Shown here piece by piece: positions 34,327 through 43,935 of a stretch of 64,000 bases of DNA. The DNA comes from Alphaproteobacteria bacterium (lineage in GTDB: Bacteria > Pseudomonadota > Alphaproteobacteria > Rhizobiales > CAJQND01): contig JAAEUE010000271.1 of NCBI GenBank assembly GCA_024227565.1, positions 62,001 to 126,000 on the forward strand, read 5' to 3'. The notes beneath the pieces are model-generated. The model had not been told where the DNA came from, made no database searches, and saw only the letters and a program-made list of their open reading frames with translations. The position numbers and the translations under genes are program-made. Position 1 is the first letter of the stretch; every line of letters starts with the position of its first letter.

Positions 34327-35520
34327 CTACATGTTGCAATCTTTGGCGTGCGGATCGACGAAGTCCTTCAAGACCACCTGTTTGGTCTTGTGGGTCCAGG
34401 CGCCGTCTTCGCCCTTCACCACTTCACGCAGAACGAAGTTCTGAACCGGGAAATGGTTGTTGCCATATTTGTAAGGTCCGCGCACCGAAGCATAGTTCGC
34501 TTTCGCCAGGGCTGCCCGGAAGGCATCGGTGTCTTCGATCTTGCCGCCGATTTCCTTCACCGCGCTGTCCAGCAGGAACATGGTGTCATAGGCCTGGGCC
34601 GCATAGAAGCTCGGATAGCGCTTATGCTCTTTGCGGAAATCCGCTACGAAGCGCTTGTTCTGGTCGTTCTCGAAATCCACGTTCCAGTGCATGGTGTCGA
34701 TGGACCCGAGCACGGCTTCCATCTTGGCCGCCTGGAACTTCGGCAGCGAGATGCCGTCCACGGTGAACACGGTGAAAAGCTTCATGCTGTCGCGCAGGCC
34801 GGCCTGGCCGAACTGCTTGACGAAGGCGCCGCCGGCTTTGCCCGGGTAGAACGCAAACATCGCCTCTGCGCCAGAGGCTTTGGCTTTGGCCAATTCAGCC
34901 TGGAAGTCGAGCTGGGCATCTTTGCCCCACTTGGTGAAGTCCTTGCCTTTGATCTCGCCCTTGAAGGTGCGCTCAACGCCGGTGGCCATATCCTTGCCGG
35001 CCGCATAGTTCGGCGACATGATGTAGATCGATTTGACGCCTTCCGCGTTCAAAACCTCACCCAGCGCCATGGGCACCGTGTCGTTCTGCCAGGAGGTGTT
35101 GAAGAAGTTCTTGTGGCACAGCTTGCCGGCCATTTTGGAGTGGCCCGCATTGGCGCTGATGAAGATTTTGCCGGCATCCAGAATGGTCTTTTGGGTGGCC
35201 AGAAGCACGTGGCTCCAGATCACGCCGGTGACCACGTCCACATTGTGCTGCTTCACCAGCTTGTCGGCAGCTTGCTTGCCCACGGCGGGGTTCACGCTGT
35301 CGTCTTCCACATGCAGCTCAACCGGCAGGCCGCCGAGCTTGTTGCCCAGATGCTTCAGCGCCAGATTGAAGCCGTTCATCTGTTCCTTGCCGAGCACCAC
35401 CGGGCCCTTCACGAGGGTGGTGATGATGCCGACTTTGATCTTGTCCGCTGCCACGGCAGCGGTTGTGCTCATCAATGCCGCTGCACATGCGCCGGCCAGA
35501 ATTTTGCTGATTTTACGCAA
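34327..35520 (-). CDS. LIV-type ABC transporter substrate-binding protein
   Basis: A 397-residue periplasmic binding protein of the LivK/type I fold. Start is TTG 35520, with AGGGAG eight bases upstream, giving MRKISKILAGACAAALMSTTAAVA-AD, a good signal peptide. The mature part begins KIKVGIITTLVKGPVVLGKEQ and contains the hinge segments typical of the family, such as KSIYIMSPNYAAGKD and FYAAQAYDTMFLLDSAV. It is probably the binding component of LivHMGF (26978-30353), because that operon has none. The ligand is unknown; the enzymes between suggest an aromatic acid or amide. Confidence 0.9.
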   Translation of the reverse strand: MRKISKILAGACAAALMSTTAAVAADKIKVGIITTLVKGPVVLGKEQMNGFNLALKHLGNKLGGLPVELHVEDDSVNPAVGKQAADKLVKQHNVDVVTGVIWSHVLLATQKTILDAGKIFISANAGHSKMAGKLCHKNFFNTSWQNDTVPMALGEVLNAEGVKSIYIMSPNYAAGKDMATGVERTFKGEIKGKDFTKWGKDAQLDFQAELAKAKASGAEAMFAFYPGKAGGAFVKQFGQAGLRDSMKLFTVFTVDGISLPKFQAAKMEAVLGSIDTMHWNVDFENDQNKRFVADFRKEHKRYPSFYAAQAYDTMFLLDSAVKEIGGKIEDTDAFRAALAKANYASVRGPYKYGNNHFPVQNFVLREVVKGEDGAWTHKTKQVVLKDFVDPHAKDCNM

Positions 35521-35849
35521 AGGTCTTACTCCCTGTTTGCCTCTCGTTATCGAGAGATTAAACGCTTCCCCACCCGGATTTGGGTTCTCCACTTTCCACG
35601 TGCGTTCTAGGCGCGCGGGTTCTGGCCGCCAACAAACGCCATTGGCCCGGTAAGGTCAAGTGTTGAGGGGGGCGAATGGGCGCCAGTGTTAACGTACTCT
35701 CCTCCGTCATCCCCCCCCCCCGCGCCCCTGCGAAAGCAGGGGCCCATGGCTCGGAGCGTGCGGGCAGTCTGCTTGGATCCCTGCTTTCGCAGGGATGCGG
35801 GGATGGGGAAGGATGCGCGGATGGGAAGGGATGCGGGAAGGAGCAGGTG
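35521..35849. other. gap with REP doublet and GGATG-rich low-complexity DNA
   Basis: A 329-base gap upstream of the binding-protein gene. It holds REP doublet R2, a run of about 12 Cs (35710-35721), and an irregular GGGATGCGGGGATGG-type tract from 35790 to 35845 before the autotransporter stop. No gene is supported. Confidence 0.6.
35706..35800. repeat. REP-doublet, copy R2
   Basis: Contains CCCCTGCGAAAGCAGGGGCCC, at 35725-35745, and the inverted GGATCCCTGCTTTCGCAGGG (35774-35793). Its inner part (GGGCCCATGGCTCGGAGC in this orientation) matches copy R5 inverted. Confidence 0.8.
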
Positions 35850-38480
35850 CTAGAACATGAATGTCAGGCCAGCCGATCCGCTGTGATCGGTTGTGGAGCC
35901 GGCAAAGCCGCCATCATAGCGGACATGGGCCGAAACACGGCTCGACACATGCAAGGCCCCGCCCAGGCCAACCGCAAGCCGGTCCCGGTCGGTGGGGGCA
36001 GAAGAGGCGGCAAAGGTTGCCCCGGCAACCGGGATCGCCGAGGCGGCGACCACCGCCCGGTCGCCGAACACATGTTCCCAGGCAAGACGGACATCGGCGC
36101 TGAGGCGCATCCCGCTAAAGCTGTGATCTGCCCCCACGGCAATCCCAAGGCCGCTAACGGTCTTGTGGGCCGTCTCATCGGCGACAGTGAGATTGAGCAC
36201 GCCCGCGCCGGTCTCCGAAAACCCGTCGCGCTTGGAAACAACCGTTTCAAGGGTGACCAGAGGGCCGGCGCGCAGACCGCCGAAGCCGGCCTGGCCGGCA
36301 AAGTCGTAAAATGCTTCACCGGATACTGTCAGAGCCGTGCCGTCGGCCTTGCCGCGTGCCCTGCTGGCGGCACCGGCAACCGGCACCTGCCGGTCGAACT
36401 TGTATGTCTGCCAGGCATAGGACAGGGCGCCGGACAGGGCCAGGCCGCCCACATCCACGGTTCCGTATGCCCCCGCGTACCAGGCGTTCACGTCAGCGTC
36501 GGACGCGCCGCTGTCTACCTTTGTGCTGGTCGTGGCGCCGGCGAGGCCGACGACCCCGTCAAAATCATCAAACCGGTGCTCAAGCCCAAAGGCAAAGCCG
36601 CCGGAGAGGGCTTTCCACCCCGGTGTCTGTCCGGATGATGCTGTTTTGGAGGTCTCCCCCATGGCCGCGCTCCAAACGGCGAGGTTGTGCAGGGCCGAAC
36701 CGGTGAGCAGGTGGGTTTGCCCGGCCTCGCCGGCAGACAGGGCGGCATTCGATGTGAAGCTGCGGGTCTCTGCGTTTGCGCCCGCATAAAGCCCGCTGCG
36801 CCGCCGCATGGTTTGGGCAAACAGACGCGAAGCATCCAGCGCCGCCGCCTGCGCGGAGGGATGGAGCTGTTTGGGCGAGGTCAGGCGAGAGGTCTGAAAG
36901 TATCTCAACTGGACGGCATCGGGCTGATAGATCGCCTCCAGATCGATATCGGGCAGATTGTCCTGAACGCTTGCAAACTGCCCGTCGATGCCGCCGTCAG
37001 AGGTCAGCACGGTATAGGTGTTGGTCAATGGGTAATCGCCGGGGGCGCCTGAAACCTGCAAAGTGGTCCCGCTATCGGAGATCACCGTCGTGCCGGTCAC
37101 CGCAAGGCGGTCGCTCGACCCGTCCGGGGCAATATCCACCGCAAAAGTCGCGCCATCATTGAAGGCGGCATCACCGGCAACAGTCAGCGTCCCGATCCCG
37201 CCATCGCCCGGCGCAATGGTGCTGCCCGCATTGGCCTCAAGGCTGCCGGAGGATCCGATGCCGCTGATCGTACCGCCGGCGCTGATCCGTGCCTGACCGC
37301 CCAGCGTGCCGTTGATCCTTAAATCACCGCCCGTTACGTCCGCCAGCCCTGTGAACCCGGAACTGTCGCCGCTGAGAACCGTCGTGCCCGCCATATTGTT
37401 GATGTCACCGGAGCCGGAGACCGCAGCGGCAAACTCATGCGCCGTGCCGGTGTGATTGAAGTTAAGGGTGCCCGCCCCATCACCAAACACAAGTGTTGGG
37501 GTTTCAAACCGGCCAGGGGCGCTGGCCGCCTCGCCCGATCCTGCGCCGATATTCAAAATTCCAGTACCGCCGGCAAGTGTTCCAATAATGACATCTCCTG
37601 CGGAGACAAAACCGCCATCCTTCACTGTCAGTATAGACGTCCCTGCGACGCCGTCGCCGATGTAGAGCCCGTCTCGAATTTCGAAGCGGCTGCCCATCCC
37701 CGTGACCAGAACCGTCGCGACGGTGCCGTTTATTCCAGGGGACGTGGGCTGGGGCTCAACACCCAATACGGCAGTACCGGTCGTAACCAAACCGCCCTCT
37801 TGAACGGTCAAAAAGCCATCCCCGCCTTTTGCGTTGCCGACGGTGAGAAAAGCCCTGCTCTCCCAGTGGCTACCGTTGCCCGTTACGGTGATGGCACCGG
37901 AAGAGCCCGGCAACTCGCCGATTCTTCCACCTGCCTCACTGACGACCCTGCCGCCCTCTGCGATGGTTAGAGTTCCGGCCCCGCTACGGCCAACCCAGAA
38001 CATCGCCTCAAAAAACAAACTGCTTCCAGCGCCCGTTACAGTGGCTGTGCCTTGAGAACCGCCAAGAGTGCCGACAGCACTGAGATCGTCGGCATGAACC
38101 TCAGCGCCATTTTGAATTGCAAGCACACCGGAACCGTTGGTGCCGACAACCAAATTACCTGTCTCCAGGCGGCTTCCAGCGCCGTCAACCGTAAGGCCTC
38201 CTGTGGCCCCGGCTTGAAAACCTAAAAAGGTGGATCTGCTTGCCATAACAGAACCGCCATTCCGCACGGTCAGCCGGCCCATGCTTGCCAAGCCGATCGT
38301 GAGCGTACCATCGCCGGATATGACCCAAGGATCTGGCCGGTCTCCCGGCAGCGTGACGATTTCACCGCCGTCGATGACTTCCTGAGCAAAAGCTGCCCCG
38401 CTTGGAATGGTGCAGATAAGGGCGGTGCCAACCAACGCGGAAGAGAGCAGCAACTGGGCACGAATTGATCTGGGTCTCAT
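35850..38480 (-). CDS. type V autotransporter, outer-membrane beta-barrel protein
   Basis: An 876-residue self-exporting protein. Residues 1-33 are a signal peptide (MRPRSIRAQLLLSSALVGTA, cleaved near AAFA-QE). Residues about 35-580 are a Gly-rich beta-helix passenger built of repeats that end in TVTGAGS or LTVxxGG and VGxxGxG. From about 600 the sequence becomes a 12-strand-type barrel (LSGALSYAWQTYKF, FGGLRAGPLVTLETVV) and finishes in GLTFMF, with the C-terminal Phe required for BamA recognition. No protease or adhesin active site is seen in the passenger. It stands alone between two REP elements. Confidence 0.92.
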   Translation of the reverse strand: MRPRSIRAQLLLSSALVGTALICTIPSGAAFAQEVIDGGEIVTLPGDRPDPWVISGDGTLTIGLASMGRLTVRNGGSVMASRSTFLGFQAGATGGLTVDGAGSRLETGNLVVGTNGSGVLAIQNGAEVHADDLSAVGTLGGSQGTATVTGAGSSLFFEAMFWVGRSGAGTLTIAEGGRVVSEAGGRIGELPGSSGAITVTGNGSHWESRAFLTVGNAKGGDGFLTVQEGGLVTTGTAVLGVEPQPTSPGINGTVATVLVTGMGSRFEIRDGLYIGDGVAGTSILTVKDGGFVSAGDVIIGTLAGGTGILNIGAGSGEAASAPGRFETPTLVFGDGAGTLNFNHTGTAHEFAAAVSGSGDINNMAGTTVLSGDSSGFTGLADVTGGDLRINGTLGGQARISAGGTISGIGSSGSLEANAGSTIAPGDGGIGTLTVAGDAAFNDGATFAVDIAPDGSSDRLAVTGTTVISDSGTTLQVSGAPGDYPLTNTYTVLTSDGGIDGQFASVQDNLPDIDLEAIYQPDAVQLRYFQTSRLTSPKQLHPSAQAAALDASRLFAQTMRRRSGLYAGANAETRSFTSNAALSAGEAGQTHLLTGSALHNLAVWSAAMGETSKTASSGQTPGWKALSGGFAFGLEHRFDDFDGVVGLAGATTSTKVDSGASDADVNAWYAGAYGTVDVGGLALSGALSYAWQTYKFDRQVPVAGAASRARGKADGTALTVSGEAFYDFAGQAGFGGLRAGPLVTLETVVSKRDGFSETGAGVLNLTVADETAHKTVSGLGIAVGADHSFSGMRLSADVRLAWEHVFGDRAVVAASAIPVAGATFAASSAPTDRDRLAVGLGGALHVSSRVSAHVRYDGGFAGSTTDHSGSAGLTFMF

Positions 38481-38803
38481 TTACTGCGTCCGATTGGGCG
38501 ATTTGAGGGTGGTAAAATTGCATCCTCATACCCATCGTGATGGAGGCACTTGCCGAACCAACGGATCGTGGAATGCGAAATCATTTCGCCGCACGAAGAC
38601 CTGCCGAACAATGTCCAAAATTGGCCACACCTATGGGGCGGCTTTGTGGGGCACCTGTTCGGGAGGAACAGACCCGACAGGGCTTCCAGCCCGCATCCAC
38701 CTCACTTCCCCCGCATCCCTGCGAAAGCAGGGATCCATGCGAGCCAGCCGCACGCTTCGGGCGATGGGCCCCTGCTTTCGCAGGGACGTGGGGAGTGAAA
38801 ACC
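38481..38803. other. gap upstream of the autotransporter, with REP doublet R3
   Basis: A 323-base gap on the 5' side of the autotransporter gene and the 3' side of fdhA. Apart from REP copy R3 at 38711-38792, no promoter or small gene stands out. Confidence 0.5.
38711..38792. repeat. REP-doublet, copy R3
   Basis: Left arm ATCCCTGCGAAAGCAGGGAT and right arm GGGCCCCTGCTTTCGCAGGG flank about 25 variable bases. It ends 12 bases before the fdhA stop codon and may act as the 3' end of the formate dehydrogenase mRNA. Confidence 0.8.
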
Positions 38804-41584
38804 CTACTCCGCCGCTTCAGCCACCTTCAAAGGCTCAATCCGCGCTGCGCAGAACTTGAACTCCGGGATCTTGCCGAAGGGGTCCAGCACCGGGTTGGTG
38901 AGAAGGTTGGCCGCCGCTTCCACATAGGCAAACGGCAGGAACACCACGCCCTCAGGAATGCCGCCCGTGGTTCTTGCGGCAAGCTCGATCACACCCCGGC
39001 GGGTCTCGATGCGCACGAAGTCGCCGGCCTCAAGGCCGAACTTCTGCATGTCGACCGGGCTGAGCTGCGCCGTCGGGGCCGGCTCGATGGCATCCAGTGT
39101 GCTGGCCCGGCGGGTCATGGACCCGGTGTGCCAATGCTCCAGCTGGCGCCCGGTGGTGAGCACGAACGGATAGTCCGCATCAGGCTGCTCATCTGGCGGA
39201 ATGACCTCTGCCGGCACGAAGGTGCCGGTGCCGTCCGCCGTCGGGAACCGGTCGCTGAACACAATGTCTTCGCCCGGCTGGTCCGGGCCAAGGCAAGGAT
39301 AGGTGACGGCGCTCTCCACCATCAGACGGTCCCAGGTGATATTGTCAAGGGACGGCATGGCCTCTTTCATTTCAGCGAAAATGTCGGCCGGGCCTTCATA
39401 TGCCCAGTTCAGCCCGATGCGGTTTGCCAGTTCCTGGGTGATCCACCAGTCAGGCTTGGCCTCGCCGGGCGCATCGATCGCCTTGCGGCCCATTTGCACC
39501 GTGCGGTTGGTGTTCGACACCGTGCCATCCTTCTCCGGCCAGGCGGTGGCCGGCAGAATGACGTCGGCGAACATGGCGGTTTCGGTTAGGAAAATATCCT
39601 GAACCACCAGATGGTCGAGCTTGGCCAGGGCCTCGCGCGCATGGCCGGCATCGGGGTCGGACATGGCGGGGTTTTCGCCAAGCACATACATGCCCATGAT
39701 GTCGCCCTCATGCACCGCGTCCATGATCTCAACCACGGTCAGGCCGGGCTCGGGATCAAGCTTGGCGTCCCAAAGCTCTTCGAACTTGTTGAGGTTGGTG
39801 TCCTCGCCCACCTTGGCATAGTCCGGGAACACCATGGGAATGAGCCCGGCATCGGATGCGCCCTGCACATTGTTCTGGCCGCGCAACGGATGGAGCCCGG
39901 TGCCCTTGCGCCCGGTCTGGCCGCACATCAGGGCAAGCGAGATCAGGCAGCGGGCATTGTCGGTGCCGTGCACGTGTTGCGACACGCCCATGCCCCAGAA
40001 AATGATCGCCGCCTCGGCCCGGGCATAGGTCCGCGCCACGTCGCGCAGCACATCGGGCTCGATGCCGCAAATTTCCGACATCTTCTCCGGCGTGTAGTTT
40101 GCCAGGTGGGCTTTCAGCTTCTCAAAACCGTCTGTGTGGGCCTGGATGTATTGCTTGTCGTAGAGCTCTTCTTCCACGATCACATTCATCATGGCGTTGA
40201 GCATGGAGACATCGCCGCCCGGCTTGAACTGCAGCGTGTGGGTGGCATGCTTTGAGAGCTCGTGGCCGCGCGGGTCCATCAAGATCAGCTTGGCGCCGCG
40301 TTTGGCGGCCTGCTTGAAGTAGGTGGCGGCCACCGGGTGGTTGCCGGTTGGGTTTGAGCCGATGACGATGATCAGGTCGCTGTCGCGCACCGCGGTGAAA
40401 GGCGCCGTAACCGCGCCTGAACCGATGGTCTCCATGAGGGCGGCCACCGAGGAGGCGTGGCACAGCCTGGTGCAATGGTCCACATTGTTGCAACCAAAGC
40501 CGGCGCGCACGAGTTTCTGGAAGATATAGGCTTCCTCGTTGGAGCACTTGGCTGAACCGAAGCCGGCCAGCGCCTTGCGGCCCTTGCCTTTGCCCTCGCC
40601 ATCACGAACGGCTTTGATGCCGCTGGCCGCAAGCTCAAGAGCTTCTTCCCAGGTGGCTTCGCGGAAATTGTCCAGCGGCCGGGTCGGGTCCATGTCCGGG
40701 TGCGGGCTCTTGGCGACGGCCTCTTTGCGGATCAACGGCTTGGTGAGGCGTTCGGGCGAGGCCACATAGTCAACGCCGAAACGGCCTTTCACGCACAGCC
40801 GGTTTTCGTTTGCCGGTCCGCCGCGCCCTTCAACCCAGGCAATCTTGCCCTCGCGCAGCTTGTAGGTGATCTGACAGCCCACCCCGCAATAGGGGCACAC
40901 TGAATTAACTTCATCATCTGAGGTGCGGGCCCCACGGCCCTCTTCGTCCACGATGGACGCGGGCATCAACGCACCGGTGGGGCAGGCTTGCACGCACTCG
41001 CCGCACGCCACGCAGGTTGACTGGCCCATGGGGTCGTCGAAATCAAAGACGATCTTCTCGTTCGAACCGCGGCCGGCCATGCCGATCACGTCGTTGACCT
41101 GAACCTCGCGGCAGGCGCGCACGCACAGATTACAGTGGATGCAAGCATCCAAGTTCACCCGCATGGCCGGATGCGATGCGTCGGGTGCCGGCGAGTTGCG
41201 CTCGGGGAAGCGGCTGGCGTCAACGCCCATGGCATCGGCCCACGACCAGAACGACGAAACGCTGTCATGCGCGTCTTCCTTGGCGGGCTGGTCGGCCATC
41301 AGGAGTTCGAACACCATGTCGCGGGACTTGACGGCCCGCTCGCTCTCAGACTTCACCACCATGCCTTCGGTGGGGGTGCGGATGCAGGAGGCGGCCAGGG
41401 TGCGCTCGCCGTCGATCTCCACCATGCAGGCCCGGCAGTTGCCGTCGGCGCGGTAGCCGGCAGAATCCTTCCAGCACAAATGCGGAATATCCGTGCCTTC
41501 CCGCTTTGCGGTTTGCCAGATGGTTTCGCCGGGCTCGGCGGTTACATCTTTGCCGTTGAGGGAGAAGGTGATTGTGCCGGTCAT
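38804..41584 (-). CDS. fdhA: NAD-dependent formate dehydrogenase, alpha subunit (Mo/W-bis-MGD)
   Basis: A 926-residue catalytic subunit that oxidises formate to CO2. It starts with a NuoG-like [2Fe-2S] domain (HLCWKDSAGYRADGNCRAC), then two [4Fe-4S] ferredoxin clusters (CIHCNLCVRACRE, CVACGECVQACPTGA), then the molybdopterin domain with its own cluster (CPYCGVGC). The active-site metal ligand is Cys, not selenocysteine, in NVDHCTRLCHASS, followed by the catalytic His. The C-terminal MGD-binding domain begins near FVLTTGRQLEHWHTGSMTRR. It overlaps fdhB by one base. No fdhD-like or cofactor gene is in the window. Confidence 0.95.
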   Translation of the reverse strand: MTGTITFSLNGKDVTAEPGETIWQTAKREGTDIPHLCWKDSAGYRADGNCRACMVEIDGERTLAASCIRTPTEGMVVKSESERAVKSRDMVFELLMADQPAKEDAHDSVSSFWSWADAMGVDASRFPERNSPAPDASHPAMRVNLDACIHCNLCVRACREVQVNDVIGMAGRGSNEKIVFDFDDPMGQSTCVACGECVQACPTGALMPASIVDEEGRGARTSDDEVNSVCPYCGVGCQITYKLREGKIAWVEGRGGPANENRLCVKGRFGVDYVASPERLTKPLIRKEAVAKSPHPDMDPTRPLDNFREATWEEALELAASGIKAVRDGEGKGKGRKALAGFGSAKCSNEEAYIFQKLVRAGFGCNNVDHCTRLCHASSVAALMETIGSGAVTAPFTAVRDSDLIIVIGSNPTGNHPVAATYFKQAAKRGAKLILMDPRGHELSKHATHTLQFKPGGDVSMLNAMMNVIVEEELYDKQYIQAHTDGFEKLKAHLANYTPEKMSEICGIEPDVLRDVARTYARAEAAIIFWGMGVSQHVHGTDNARCLISLALMCGQTGRKGTGLHPLRGQNNVQGASDAGLIPMVFPDYAKVGEDTNLNKFEELWDAKLDPEPGLTVVEIMDAVHEGDIMGMYVLGENPAMSDPDAGHAREALAKLDHLVVQDIFLTETAMFADVILPATAWPEKDGTVSNTNRTVQMGRKAIDAPGEAKPDWWITQELANRIGLNWAYEGPADIFAEMKEAMPSLDNITWDRLMVESAVTYPCLGPDQPGEDIVFSDRFPTADGTGTFVPAEVIPPDEQPDADYPFVLTTGRQLEHWHTGSMTRRASTLDAIEPAPTAQLSPVDMQKFGLEAGDFVRIETRRGVIELAARTTGGIPEGVVFLPFAYVEAAANLLTNPVLDPFGKIPEFKFCAARIEPLKVAEAAE

Positions 41585-43302
41585 TATTTGAACTCCTCGG
41601 GGAAGTATTTCATGACCGTAAGAATGGGGTTGGGCGCCGCCTGGCCGAGGCCGCAGATGGAGGCGTCCATCATGGCGCCGGAAAGCTCAGTCAGAAGACC
41701 CTGGTCCCAATCGCCGCCCGTCATGATCTTGGTGGCCTTCTCGCAGCCCACACGGCACGGGGTGCACTGGCCGCAGCTTTCGTCTTCAAAGAAGTGCAGA
41801 AGGTTCAGCGCCGCATCGCGCATGTCGTCCTTGTCCGACATCACCACAACCGCGTGGGAGCCCACAAAGCAGCCCAGTTCCGCCAGCCGGCCGCCGAAAT
41901 CGAGCGGCACATCGCCGTGGGCGGCCGGAAGGATGCCGCCGGACGCACCGCCGGGCAGATAGCCCTTGAAGGTGTGCCCCTCCAGCATGCCGCCGCAATA
42001 ATCATTGAACAACTCGTTCACGGTGACACCGGCCGGGGCCAGCACCACGCCGGGGTTCTTCACCCGTCCCGACACGGAATAAGAGCGCGCGCCCTTGTGT
42101 CCCTCTTTGCCCTGGGACGAGAACCAGTCTGCGCCCTTGGCCAGAATTTCCGGCATCCAGTAGACCGTTTCCACATTGTGCACCAGGGTGGGGCGGCCAA
42201 ATACGCCAACCTGGGCCACGAAGGGCGGGCGGTGCCGGGGCAGGCCGCGTTTGCCTTCGATGGATTCGATCATGGCGCTCTCTTCGCCGCAAATATAGGC
42301 GCCGGCGCCGCGGCGCAGCTCCACATATCCAGGCTCCACGATACCGGCATGCTCGATGGCCTTGATCTCGTCGGCGAGGATTTTCAGCACCGTGGGATAT
42401 TCGTCGCGCATGTAGATGTAGACGCGTTCCGCCTCCACGCCCCAGGCGCCGATCAGCATCCCTTCCAGGAACTGGTGGGGACGGGTTTCCAGATAGAACC
42501 GGTCTTTGAACGTGCCCGGCTCGCCTTCATCGCCGTTGATGCACATGTAGCGGGGACCTTGCTCCATGCGCACGAATTTCCACTTTTGGCCGGACGGAAA
42601 GCCCGCGCCGCCAAGGCCGCGCAAGCCGGCTTCGAGCAGTTCTTCGATCACGCCGTCGGGCGTCTTGCCGCCGGACCGGCAGGCTTCCAGCATGCCGTAG
42701 CCGCCCTCGGCCTTGTAGGCCTCCAGGCTTTGGTAATCCTCAACGTGTGGCTTCACGTCCCGCGCCTCAGCCGCGCCGAGCAGGCTTTCGGTGGTCACAT
42801 GGTCCATGTAGTTCTTGCCGACGGCTGCGGCCGGCGCACAGTGGCAGCGGCCCATGCAAGGTGCATGCACAACGCGCACGTCTTTGCCCGCTTTGCGCTT
42901 CAGATCGGCAATCAGCTCTTCCGACCCGGCCAGGGCGCACGAGAGCGAGCCGCAAACCCGGATCGTCACTTCAGCCGGCGCATCCTCGCCTTCCTTCACA
43001 ACATCGAAATGGTCGTAGAAGGTGGCGACCTCATAAACCTCCGCCATGGGAATGCGCATGTGGCTCGCCAATGCCGCCATATGGGCCGCGGAAAGATGGC
43101 CGTATCTGTCCTGAAACAGGTGCAGATATTCGATCAGATGATCGCGCTGCACCTCACGGTCACCGAGCAGCGCCTGAACCTCTGCAAGGGCAGAAACATC
43201 GAGCTGCCGGCCTTTGGGATAGCCCTTCGCCTTGCGCCTGCCGCCCTTGCCGCGGCCAGGGCGCAAGGGCTTGAATTCAGAACTGGGTTGATGCTTGTTC
43301 AT
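41584..43302 (-). CDS. fdhB: NAD-dependent formate dehydrogenase, beta subunit (NuoE-NuoF fusion)
   Basis: A 572-residue diaphorase subunit passing electrons from the alpha subunit to NAD. Residues about 40-180 are the NuoE-like thioredoxin-fold [2Fe-2S] domain (VCGSLSCALAG, HAPCMGRCHCAPAAAV). Residues about 190-560 are the NuoF-like part, with the FMN site and NADH-binding GLRGLGGAGFPSGQKW, YICGEESAMIESIEGKRG, and the [4Fe-4S] Cys motif ESCGQCTPCRVGCEK. The fusion and length match the beta subunit of the two-gene FDH1 type of Methylorubrum. A basic N-terminal stretch (RPGRGKGGRRKAKGYPKGR) precedes it. Confidence 0.94.
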   Translation of the reverse strand: MNKHQPSSEFKPLRPGRGKGGRRKAKGYPKGRQLDVSALAEVQALLGDREVQRDHLIEYLHLFQDRYGHLSAAHMAALASHMRIPMAEVYEVATFYDHFDVVKEGEDAPAEVTIRVCGSLSCALAGSEELIADLKRKAGKDVRVVHAPCMGRCHCAPAAAVGKNYMDHVTTESLLGAAEARDVKPHVEDYQSLEAYKAEGGYGMLEACRSGGKTPDGVIEELLEAGLRGLGGAGFPSGQKWKFVRMEQGPRYMCINGDEGEPGTFKDRFYLETRPHQFLEGMLIGAWGVEAERVYIYMRDEYPTVLKILADEIKAIEHAGIVEPGYVELRRGAGAYICGEESAMIESIEGKRGLPRHRPPFVAQVGVFGRPTLVHNVETVYWMPEILAKGADWFSSQGKEGHKGARSYSVSGRVKNPGVVLAPAGVTVNELFNDYCGGMLEGHTFKGYLPGGASGGILPAAHGDVPLDFGGRLAELGCFVGSHAVVVMSDKDDMRDAALNLLHFFEDESCGQCTPCRVGCEKATKIMTGGDWDQGLLTELSGAMMDASICGLGQAAPNPILTVMKYFPEEFK

Positions 43303-43335
43303 GAGATATCCAAAGGACTTTTAACGGCACTGGTA

Positions 43336-43349
43336 TGTGGTATACCACA
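43336..43349. promoter_or_regulatory. perfect palindrome upstream of fdhBA, GntR-type operator
   Basis: TGTGGTATACCACA is a perfect 14-bp palindrome 34 bases before the fdhB start. The TGGT-AT-ACCA core is the usual site for FadR/GntR-type regulators. A GntR regulator (FdsR) controls the fds operon of Cupriavidus necator; none is in this window. Confidence 0.6.
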
Positions 43350-43460
43350 GGTGGGATCCAATGAAACCGGCCAGCCGATTGATTGATTCACTTAAGGTAT
43401 AGGCGAAGAATGGGGTACCATCCTCTACCCATAACGGCGAAAAACTGTAATTTGCGACCA

Positions 43461-43727
43461 ATGAGCGTGCAAGCAATGAAAACCGGCAGCAAATTGAACA
43501 CAAGCCCGTCAGACACTCTGGACACGCGCGGCCTGAAGTGCCCTTTGCCTGTGTTGAAGGCGCGCAAGCGGCTGCAGTCGTTAAGCCCCGGCGCGGTGCT
43601 CAGGGTTGAAGCCACAGACCCCATGGCGGTGATCGATTTCCCGCATTTCTGCGCCGAAAGCGGCCATGAGCTGGTGCGCCAAAGCCAGCGCGATGAGCTG
43701 TACATCTTTGAGATCCGCAAGGTCTGA
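43461..43727 (+). CDS. TusA-like sulfur carrier protein
   Basis: An 88-residue protein of the SirA/TusA fold. LDTRGLKCPLPVLKARKRL contains the CPxP motif with the persulfide Cys27. TusA proteins relay sulfur from cysteine desulfurase to tRNA thiolation or molybdenum cofactor maturation. It is divergent from fdhBA by 158 bases, and formate dehydrogenase needs a sulfurated Mo/W cofactor, so a supporting role is plausible. The start is uncertain (ATG 43461 or 43476); neither has a good Shine-Dalgarno sequence. Confidence 0.85.
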   Translation: MSVQAMKTGSKLNTSPSDTLDTRGLKCPLPVLKARKRLQSLSPGAVLRVEATDPMAVIDFPHFCAESGHELVRQSQRDELYIFEIRKV

Positions 43728-43828
43728 GCGTTTCTCTTCTCTGATCCGTGTGACGATTTCTTTCTACCCCGAATCCCTGCGCAGACGGTCGACCGTGCTC
43801 CATCTCCTCCGTTATCCCTATCTCCTCC

Positions 43829-43925
43829 GTCATCCCTGCGCAGGCAGGGATCCAGGGGCGGCTGGGCTTTGCGCTGTGCGGCCCCTGGATCCCGGATATT
43901 TTGCTGCGCAAAATTCCAGGATGAC
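43829..43925. repeat. REP-doublet, copy R4
   Basis: Starts GTCATCCCTGCGCAGGCAGG and ends in TTCCAGGATGAC. The right half carries an extra hairpin (GGATATTTTG-CTGCG-CAAAATTCC) where other copies have CTGCTTTCGCAG. Confidence 0.75.
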
Positions 43926-43935
43926 GAGGGAGAGC

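Noticed and set aside
34291-35610. 439-codon open frame on the plus strand opposite the LIV binding protein
   Set aside because: Antisense to a protein with signal peptide and family motifs; crosses the terminator at 34275-34311; no recognisable domain.
38804-41584. Possible selenocysteine formate dehydrogenase
   Set aside because: The active-site codon is a normal Cys in NVDHCTRLC; there is no in-frame TGA.
41572-43386. 604-codon open frame on the plus strand opposite fdhB
   Set aside because: Fully antisense to a clear FdhB fusion protein. Its translation is His/Ala/Gly-rich low-complexity sequence with no domain, as expected from GC-rich codon-position bias.
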